From Flavimaricola sp. (GTDB lineage: Bacteria > Pseudomonadota > Alphaproteobacteria > Rhodobacterales > Rhodobacteraceae), in the NCBI GenBank assembly GCA_020629175.1, contig JAHDDU010000008.1, forward strand, positions 1 through 64,000: a DNA stretch of 64,000 bases, written 5' to 3'. A program made the position numbers and the translations under genes. Shown here piece by piece: positions 58,173 to 64,000 of this stretch; within the stretch, counting starts at the first letter, position 1, and every line of letters begins with the position of its first letter. The notes under the pieces are model-generated. The model was not told the origin of the DNA and searched no databases. It saw only the letters and a program-made list of their open reading frames with translations.

Positions 58173-59329
58173 GGACCAGGTGTCAGCCGGACGATGGCCC
58201 CTTCTTCATCATCCACGAGCACAAGGACCGAGCCATCCGGTGCCACCTCTACATCCCGGATCCTCCCCAGATCCGGGACAAGCCGTTCCTCGCCCACAAC
58301 GCGGCCATTCTCCATCCGCAATCGCACCAGCACGCCGGGGTTCAGTGATCCTATCAAAAGATCGCCGCGCCACGCGAAAAGTGATGCGTCGTAAAACGCC
58401 ATACCGCCCGGCGCAATCACCGGATCCCAATAGTAAACCGGTTGCTCCATCCCAGGTGCCACCGCGATGCCAGAGCCGACGTCAGAGCCATTGTAATTGA
58501 TGCCATAGCTGATCACCGGCCATCCATAGTTGCGGCCCGCTTGCGGCATGTTCAGCTCGTCCCCGCCACGGGGCCCATGTTCAACGGTCCACAGCGCGCC
58601 TGTCCGCGGATGAAGCGCCGCCCCCTGCACATTGCGGTGTCCATAGGACCAAATGGTATCAATACCGTCACGGCCCACAAACGGATTGCTGGCCACAGGC
58701 TCACCATTAGGGTGCACCCGTGCGATCACTCCATACGTCGTCCGGATATCCTGCGCGCGGCCACGCTCAGATGCATCTGAATGCTCACCCGTGGTGATCC
58801 ACACCACGTCCCCATCCGGTATGATCCGCGCGCCGTAATGTGCGGCAAAGCGGGACGGCGGTTCCTGCACGAATATATCGCGCACATCGGCCATCACATA
58901 TCTGCCACCTGAGGCTGTGAGCCGCCCACGCGCCGCTGCAGTAACAAAGCCACCGCCAACCTCCTTGGCATAGGTCCAATAGACCGTCCCGTCGCGCGCA
59001 ACCGCAACATCGAGCAGACCCCCCTGCCCGCGCGCTGCTACTGCTGGCAGCCCCTCAATGGGCGCACTCAATGAGGCATCCTGCTCAATGACCCGCATCC
59101 TGCCGGGCCGCTCGGTTACCACCCAACGTCCGTCGCCCAGCGGCGCAATCCCCCACGGGCGTTCCAACCCCTCAACAAAAACGGCAGCACTGACCGATGT
59201 AACAGGCAAAGCCGCGGCTCGCGTCTGATCCAGAAACGCAGGGGCAAAGTCTGCGTTGGGTGGCCCCTGCGGCACCTCCGCTTGTGCAAAGGACGCAAAC
59301 AGCAGGCCAAAGACACTCAGTCGAAACAT
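58169..59329 (-). CDS. PQQ-dependent sugar dehydrogenase family protein
   Basis: This soluble periplasmic six-bladed beta-propeller oxidoreductase of the YliI/Asd type, 386 residues, has a signal peptide MFRLSVFGLLFASFAQAE. Blocks RPWGIAPLGDGRWVVTERPGRM and HPRTGALWTVEHGPRGGDELN carry the usual PQQ/calcium surroundings. The start is ATG 59329, with AAAGG six bases upstream; ATG 59335 is also possible. The real substrate and cofactor are unproven in most homologues. Confidence 0.87.
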   Translation of the reverse strand: MFRLSVFGLLFASFAQAEVPQGPPNADFAPAFLDQTRAAALPVTSVSAAVFVEGLERPWGIAPLGDGRWVVTERPGRMRVIEQDASLSAPIEGLPAVAARGQGGLLDVAVARDGTVYWTYAKEVGGGFVTAAARGRLTASGGRYVMADVRDIFVQEPPSRFAAHYGARIIPDGDVVWITTGEHSDASERGRAQDIRTTYGVIARVHPNGEPVASNPFVGRDGIDTIWSYGHRNVQGAALHPRTGALWTVEHGPRGGDELNMPQAGRNYGWPVISYGINYNGSDVGSGIAVAPGMEQPVYYWDPVIAPGGMAFYDASLFAWRGDLLIGSLNPGVLVRLRMENGRVVGEERLVPDLGRIRDVEVAPDGSVLVLVDDEEGAIVRLTPGP

Positions 59330-59331
59330 CC

Positions 59332-60360
59332 TCATCCTTTCCCTATCTGCTCCAAAGCCCAACGTGCGGCCTCCGCAACCGTTCCGTCAGCATCCTGCGT
59401 CAAAGCCCGCGCGAACGGTGCCAAATCCACCCGGCCCGCGTTGCCGACAGCATACATCACATTGCGAACAAACCGGTCCCGCCCAATACGTTTGATGGGG
59501 GAGCCTGCAAACCGCGCCCGAAACGCCGCGTCATCCAAGACGGCCAGTTCGGCCAGATCAGGGGGGGCCGCATCGCTCAGGTACCGCAATTCTCGCGCCT
59601 CTTGCGCAAACTTGTTCCACGGACACACCGCAAGGCAATCATCACAACCGTAAATCCGGTTCCCTAGACCCGCTCGCAAAGCTGGATCAACCGGCCCCTT
59701 GTGTTCAATGGTCAGATAAGAAATGCACCGTCGCGCATCGAGCTGGTAAGGTGCCGGAAAAGCATTCGTCGGACACACATCCAGACAGGCCCGGCACGAT
59801 CCGCAATGATCAACCTCCGCAGCATCCGGCTCCAGCTCAACAGTCGTAAAGATCGCCCCCAGAAACACCCAATTGCCAAGCCCACGTCCCACCAGATTGG
59901 TGTGCTTGCCCTGCCAGCCTAACCCCGCCGCCTGTGCGAGCGGTTTTTCCATCACCGGAGCAGTGTCGACAAAGACCTTGATCTCCTCATCCGGCGCTTG
60001 CTCCAACAACCAGCGGCCAACCCGTTTCAGTCGCTTTTTGACGATGTCATGATAGTCCCGTCCATGAGCATAGACGCTGATCGCAGCCTTCTCTGGCGCG
60101 TCCAGCACCTCCAGCGGATCATGTTTGGGTGTATAGGCCTCAGCCAGCATGATGACCGATCGCGCCGCGGGCCAAAGTGCTTGCGCCTCCCCGCGCCATC
60201 CCATCCGCTCCGCCATCCAGCCCATCTGCCCGTGATAGCCCGCATCGACAAAGGCCGCCAATCGCGCGGCTGTCTGCGGCGCCGCACCGGGGGCGCAAAC
60301 ACCCATCGCCACGAACCCGGCTTCAAGGGCAAATGCTTCTAGGTCCGCTTTCAGCCCCAT
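59332..60360 (-). CDS. queG: Epoxyqueuosine reductase QueG
   Basis: This cobalamin-dependent iron-sulfur enzyme makes queuosine from epoxyqueuosine in tRNA. Two 4Fe-4S motifs are clear: [16 protein letters not shown] and [11 protein letters not shown]. The length of 342 residues from ATG 60360 fits QueG; the open frame to 60420 covers repeat copy F. It abuts the sugar dehydrogenase gene. Confidence 0.94.
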   Translation of the reverse strand: MGLKADLEAFALEAGFVAMGVCAPGAAPQTAARLAAFVDAGYHGQMGWMAERMGWRGEAQALWPAARSVIMLAEAYTPKHDPLEVLDAPEKAAISVYAHGRDYHDIVKKRLKRVGRWLLEQAPDEEIKVFVDTAPVMEKPLAQAAGLGWQGKHTNLVGRGLGNWVFLGAIFTTVELEPDAAEVDHCGSCRACLDVCPTNAFPAPYQLDARRCISYLTIEHKGPVDPALRAGLGNRIYGCDDCLAVCPWNKFAQEARELRYLSDAAPPDLAELAVLDDAAFRARFAGSPIKRIGRDRFVRNVMYAVGNAGRVDLAPFARALTQDADGTVAEAARWALEQIGKG

Positions 60361-60420
60361 GCTTCTTCTGGCCAAAATAATCCCGGGGGGGCGCCTTTGG
60401 CGCGGGGGCAGCGCCCCCAC
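60361..60420. repeat. Dispersed intergenic repeat, copy F
   Basis: GCTTCTTCTGGCCAAAATAA is followed by perfect GGGGGCGC/GCGCCCCC arms with an inner GCGCC/GGCGC hairpin. It fills the gap between the GST and queG. Confidence 0.75.
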
Positions 60421-60429
60421 TTGCCGCCC

Positions 60430-61110
60430 TTAAAAGTCAAGATCGGCATAATGGCCCGGTGGCGGAAACCCCGGCAATTGATCTGCCAGCAATGACCGAA
60501 ACGCAGGGCGCGATTTTATCTTGGCATACCAATCCTTCACCGTCTCAGACCGGTTCCAATCCACGTCTGAGATATAATCAAGGCAGCTTAGATGCGCCGC
60601 CGCTGCAAAATCAGCCATCGTCATCTCATTACCAGCCAGCCAGCGGCGGCCTTCCAGCAGCCACGACATGTAGTCGAGGTGAAATTTGATCGCCCGCGCG
60701 CCCTCTTTGACATTTGCACTGTCGGGATAGCCCGTACCCATGACCTTGCGGAACACCCGCTCGCCCAGCAGCTTGGAGGTGACCTCATGATAGAACTTGT
60801 CGTCAAACCAGCTCACCAGCCGCCGCGCCTCAAACCGGGCCTCTGCATTTTGCGGCAGCAACGCGGGCGCAGGATAAACCTCTTCGAGGTACTCACAGAT
60901 CGGCCCGCTCTCCGTCATGATCCGATTGCCAAGCTTGAGCACCGGCACCTTGCCTGCCGGATTGCGGCGCATGAAATCTGCACCCTTTTCCCAGTAACGC
61001 TCTTCCTGCAGTTGCACCTCGATCTTTTTCTCGGCCAAGCACAACCGCACCTTCCTGCTGAAGGGCGACATGGCAAAGTGATACAGGATGTTTGTAGGCG
61101 CATCTGACAT
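60430..61110 (-). CDS. Glutathione S-transferase family protein (second)
   Basis: This 226-residue two-domain GST has an N-terminal thioredoxin fold with MSPFSRKVRLCLAEKK, NPAGKVPVL and the ESGPICEYLEEVYPA binding loop, then a helical domain (WLAGNEMTMADFAAAAHL). Substrate unknown. ATG 61110 is chosen; the earlier in-frame start lacks homology. Between mtgA and queG on the same strand. Confidence 0.88.
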   Translation of the reverse strand: MSDAPTNILYHFAMSPFSRKVRLCLAEKKIEVQLQEERYWEKGADFMRRNPAGKVPVLKLGNRIMTESGPICEYLEEVYPAPALLPQNAEARFEARRLVSWFDDKFYHEVTSKLLGERVFRKVMGTGYPDSANVKEGARAIKFHLDYMSWLLEGRRWLAGNEMTMADFAAAAHLSCLDYISDVDWNRSETVKDWYAKIKSRPAFRSLLADQLPGFPPPGHYADLDF

Positions 61111-61146
61111 AAAACCTAAATGCCGCAAGCGCGCCCGGCGATCAAG

Positions 61147-61899
61147 CTACTGAAAACAGGCCGCCCGCCCATCCCGGTCGATTGTCGCCGCCCCATCCAG
61201 AATACCGGCCGCCCGCCGGCGGACAGAGGACGAGGGATTCGACGCTGATCGAGACTGCGGCGCAGGCAAGATCGCCGCCAGACGTGCTGCCTGAACCGCG
61301 CTCAGGTTTGCGGCATCCACGTTGAAGTAATGCTGCGCCGCTGCCTGAACCCCAAAGACACCTTCATCGAATTCCGCCACGTTGAGGTACACTTCCAGAA
61401 TGCGCTCCTTCGTCCAGACAAGCTCGACGACCGGTGTAAGCACAGCCTCAATCGCTTTGCGCACCCATGATCGGCCGTGCCAAAGGTAGACGTTCTTCAC
61501 CGTCTGCTGCGAAATGGTCGAGGCGCCGCCGTTTCCATCATCAAGCGCGCGGCGGATCGCCACGACATCCAGCCCCCAGTGTAGGCAATAATTGGCATCT
61601 TCCGCCGCCACCGCTGACCGCGCCATGACAGGGGCGATGTCCTCCATCGCCACCCATTCCTGCTCGACCCCGCCTAAACGCTGCCCTTCGGCGAACATAT
61701 ACGGCGTCGTCGGCGGATTGATCAGCGCATAGCCCACAATCGCCACAATCGTCATCGCCACCACAGCAAACACCCCCCGCCAGAACCACCGCAATAGCCA
61801 TCTGACGGGCCGAAACGGCGGTTTCTTGGAAGACGCTTTTTTGCGGGCCTTGCTCTTGGAAGCGCCGGTTTTCTCTGCTCTGCGTGCCATGCCCTTCAT
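61147..61899 (-). CDS. mtgA: Monofunctional peptidoglycan glycosyltransferase MtgA
   Basis: This GT51 enzyme polymerises lipid II glycan strands at the inner membrane. A basic N-terminus and one helix (FAVVAMTIVAIVGYALI) precede the catalytic domain, with the family AAEDANYCLHWGLD motif and GGASTISQQTVKNVYLW. There is no transpeptidase domain. It has 250 residues; ATG 61890 is an alternative start. Confidence 0.94.
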   Translation of the reverse strand: MKGMARRAEKTGASKSKARKKASSKKPPFRPVRWLLRWFWRGVFAVVAMTIVAIVGYALINPPTTPYMFAEGQRLGGVEQEWVAMEDIAPVMARSAVAAEDANYCLHWGLDVVAIRRALDDGNGGASTISQQTVKNVYLWHGRSWVRKAIEAVLTPVVELVWTKERILEVYLNVAEFDEGVFGVQAAAQHYFNVDAANLSAVQAARLAAILPAPQSRSASNPSSSVRRRAAGILDGAATIDRDGRAACFQ

Positions 61900-61938
61900 A
61901 AGCCACCCGTCTCACCGCGGGTCAAGTTCCGAGGCCGC

Positions 61939-61977
61939 AAAAAGGAAAGGGCCCTGAGACTGTCGCCTCAAGGCCCT
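61939..61977 (-). terminator. gltB terminator
   Basis: On the minus strand AGGGCCTTGAG pairs with CTCAGGGCCCT (one G-U pair) around an 8-base loop and is followed by TTCCTTTTT. It is 20 bases after the gltB stop. Confidence 0.85.
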
Positions 61978-61998
61978 CACTCAAATCAAACTGAACGC

Positions 61999-64000
61999 CT
62001 ACTCCGCCGGCACCGCCTGCGCCTCATGGCTCAGCGGGTGCGGCAGATGCACCAGCATTTCTTTCGGGCAAACCTGCACGAAATGACCGCGCTCGCTCTC
62101 CCAGTGCTGCAGGATCTCTGCTGCCTTCTGGCTCCCGGTCTCTTTCGCATGGCGCTCGATCAGACCCTTCAGCTGGGCCTCCCAATGCTCCACCGTGACC
62201 GAGCAGGTTACCAAGGTTTCCATGTTCATCAGCGGTTCGGATACGCCTTCAGGATCATAAAGGTACGCCATACCACCCGTCATACCAGCCCCGAAATTCG
62301 CACCAAAGGAGCCGAGGATGACGGCGACACCACCAGTCATATACTCACACCCATTCGAGCCGCAGCCCTCGATCACGACCGATGCGCCCGAGTTGCGCAC
62401 AGCAAACCGCTCGCCCGCGCGGCCAGCGGCAAAGAGATAGCCCCCGGTGGCACCATAGAGCACTGTGTTGCCAATGATGGTATTATTCGCCGCAACAAGC
62501 GGGCTGGCCATCGGTGGCCGCACGACAATCGTGCCACCCGACAGACCCTTGCCCACATAATCGTTGGCATCGCCAGACACCTCAAGCTTGATCCCCGGCG
62601 CGGCAAACGCCCCCAGGGATTGCCCGGCAGAGCCCTTGAGCTTGATCGTCAAATGATCATCCTGCAGATCATTGCGCATGCCAAAGTTCTGCACGATGTG
62701 ACTGCTGGTTCGTGTCCCGATGGTCCGCAGCGTGTTTTGCACCGCATATTCCAGCTGCATCTTCTCGCGATCCTTCAGGAACCGCGCCGCGTCCTGCACA
62801 ATCTGCGCATCCAGTGTATCAGGCACGGCGTTCCGCGCCCGATCGCGGTCATAGGCGATGCTGTCCGCCCCATCGACGGTGATCAGCAGCGGGTTGAGGT
62901 CAAGGTCATCGAGATGTGCCGATCCACGGCTGACCTGAGTGAGCAGATCTGCCCGGCCAATGACCTCATCCAAGGAGCGCGCGCCGATGCTCGCCAATAT
63001 CTCACGTACTTCGGTGGCGTAGAAGGTTATCAGATTGACGACCTTATCCGCGTTGCCGGTGAACTTGGCCCGCAACTCGTCCTTTTGCGTGCACACGCCG
63101 ACTGGACAAGTGTTGCTCTGACACTGGCGCACCATAATGCAGCCCATCGCGATCAGCGCCGCAGTGCCGATGCCGTATTCCTCGGCCCCCAACATTGCCG
63201 CCATCACGATATCGCGGCCCGTGCGCAAACCACCGTCGGTGCGCAGCGTAATCCGATCGCGCAGGTTGTTCATCGCTAGCACTTGATGCGCCTCGGTGAG
63301 GCCCATCTCCCACGGCAACCCTGCGTATTTGATCGACGTGCCGGGCGATGCACCGGTGCCGCCATTGTGGCCCGAGATCAGGATGACGTCGGCCTTGGCC
63401 TTGGCCACACCTGCGGCAATCGTACCGACGCCGCTCGACGCCACAAGCTTCACTGTCACTTTACAGATCGGGTTGATCTGTTTCAGGTCGTAGATCAGCT
63501 GCGCCAAATCCTCGATTGAGTAGATATCGTGGTGCGGCGGGGGCGAAATCAGCGTAACACCCTTGGTCGAATGCCGCAGCTTGGCGATCAGGTCTGTCAC
63601 CTTCATGCCGGGCAGCTGGCCGCCTTCACCGGGCTTGGCGCCTTGGGCCACCTTGATCTCAAGCTCTTCACAGGCCAGCAGATATTCCGCCGTCACACCA
63701 AAGCGACCAGAGGCGACCTGTTTGATCTTCGCACTCGCGTTGTCGCCATTGGGCTCGGGCGTGAAATCATCGGGGCTTTCGCCACCCTCGCCACTGTCAG
63801 ACTTTGCACCAATGCGGTTCATCGCAATGGACAGCGTCCGGTGCGCCTCGGGCGACAGCGCGCCAAGGCTCATGCCAGGCGTGACAAACCGTTTGCGGAT
63901 GCTGGTAATGCTCTCGACTTCTTCAATCGGCACCGGCTCGCCCATGGGCTTCATCGCCAACAGATCACGCAGATGGATCGGCGGGTTGGACTGCATCGCT
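61999..64000 (-). CDS. gltB: Glutamate synthase large subunit GltB, C-terminal part
   Basis: This is the 3' portion only; the gene runs past base 64000. It encodes the FMN-binding synthase domain (SLGALSPEAHRTLSIAMNRI, SDSGEGGE, SGHNGGTGASPGTSIK), the 3Fe-4S cysteines in QCQSNTCPVGVCTQ, and the C-terminal GXGXG beta-helix domain. The stop is TAG. The enzyme makes glutamate from glutamine and 2-oxoglutarate. The first in-frame Met here is internal, not the start. Confidence 0.96.
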   Translation of the reverse strand, partial: AMQSNPPIHLRDLLAMKPMGEPVPIEEVESITSIRKRFVTPGMSLGALSPEAHRTLSIAMNRIGAKSDSGEGGESPDDFTPEPNGDNASAKIKQVASGRFGVTAEYLLACEELEIKVAQGAKPGEGGQLPGMKVTDLIAKLRHSTKGVTLISPPPHHDIYSIEDLAQLIYDLKQINPICKVTVKLVASSGVGTIAAGVAKAKADVILISGHNGGTGASPGTSIKYAGLPWEMGLTEAHQVLAMNNLRDRITLRTDGGLRTGRDIVMAAMLGAEEYGIGTAALIAMGCIMVRQCQSNTCPVGVCTQKDELRAKFTGNADKVVNLITFYATEVREILASIGARSLDEVIGRADLLTQVSRGSAHLDDLDLNPLLITVDGADSIAYDRDRARNAVPDTLDAQIVQDAARFLKDREKMQLEYAVQNTLRTIGTRTSSHIVQNFGMRNDLQDDHLTIKLKGSAGQSLGAFAAPGIKLEVSGDANDYVGKGLSGGTIVVRPPMASPLVAANNTIIGNTVLYGATGGYLFAAGRAGERFAVRNSGASVVIEGCGSNGCEYMTGGVAVILGSFGANFGAGMTGGMAYLYDPEGVSEPLMNMETLVTCSVTVEHWEAQLKGLIERHAKETGSQKAAEILQHWESERGHFVQVCPKEMLVHLPHPLSHEAQAVPAE

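Overview
The window is an almost complete photosynthesis gene cluster from an aerobic anoxygenic phototroph of the Rhodobacteraceae (Roseobacter group). Three things point there: the gene content and order; the oxygen-dependent cyclase AcsF as the only cyclase gene; and spheroidene-type carotenoid genes (crtA, crtC, crtD, crtF). A pufX gene follows pufLM where many roseobacters have pufC, so I lean towards a Yoonia/Loktanella-like or Rhodobacter-like lineage; that placement is inference. No LH2 (pucBA) genes are present.

Layout. Bases 1-4041 are housekeeping: tRNA-Lys, dapF, mtaB, a GST, an outer-membrane barrel and a GFA-family protein. Bases 4235-7083 are petABC (cytochrome bc1). Bases 7138-11122 hold tspO-crtB-crtI on the minus strand and, divergently, crtA-bchI-bchD-bchO on the plus strand. 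A cytochrome c2 gene (14.7-15.1 kb) converges on bchO. From 15.2 to 30.9 kb runs the large minus-strand group bchF-bchN-bchB-bchH-bchL-bchM-lhaA-puhA-puhB-puhC-(98-aa protein)-acsF-puhE-hemA. Bases 31-37.5 kb are plus strand: ppaA-ppsR, then bchG-PucC-like-bchP-idi. Bases 37.5-39.0 kb hold a small copper-protein operon. Bases 39-51.4 kb are minus strand: crtE-crtF, then bchC-bchX-bchY-bchZ-pufQ-pufB-pufA-pufL-pufM-pufX-dxs. Bases 51.5-53.9 kb are crtD-crtC. The right flank is housekeeping: a dipeptidase, aroC, a DMT exporter, an App1-like protein, a sugar dehydrogenase, queG, a GST, mtgA and the 3' part of gltB.

Together the genes supply tetrapyrrole precursor (hemA), isoprenoids (dxs, idi), the bacteriochlorophyll a pathway (bchIDH, bchM, acsF, bchLNB, bchF, bchXYZ, bchC, bchG, bchP), carotenoids, the LH1-reaction-centre core (pufBALMX, puhA), assembly factors (puhBCE, lhaA, the PucC-like protein, pufQ), and cyclic electron transfer (petABC, cycA). 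Control is by PpsR and PpaA. I found ten exact TGT-N12-ACA PpsR/CrtJ-type palindromes, in five pairs, each pair in front of pigment genes.

Points for a second look: an untracked 47-codon ORF filling the bchX/bchY junction; a nine-codon leader ORF whose stop overlaps the ppsR start; a crtC with no standard start codon; promoters of crtI and bchG placed so that the mRNAs may be leaderless; and a dispersed intergenic repeat, one copy of which appears to lie in frame inside bchB. No intergenic stretch exceeds 300 bases.
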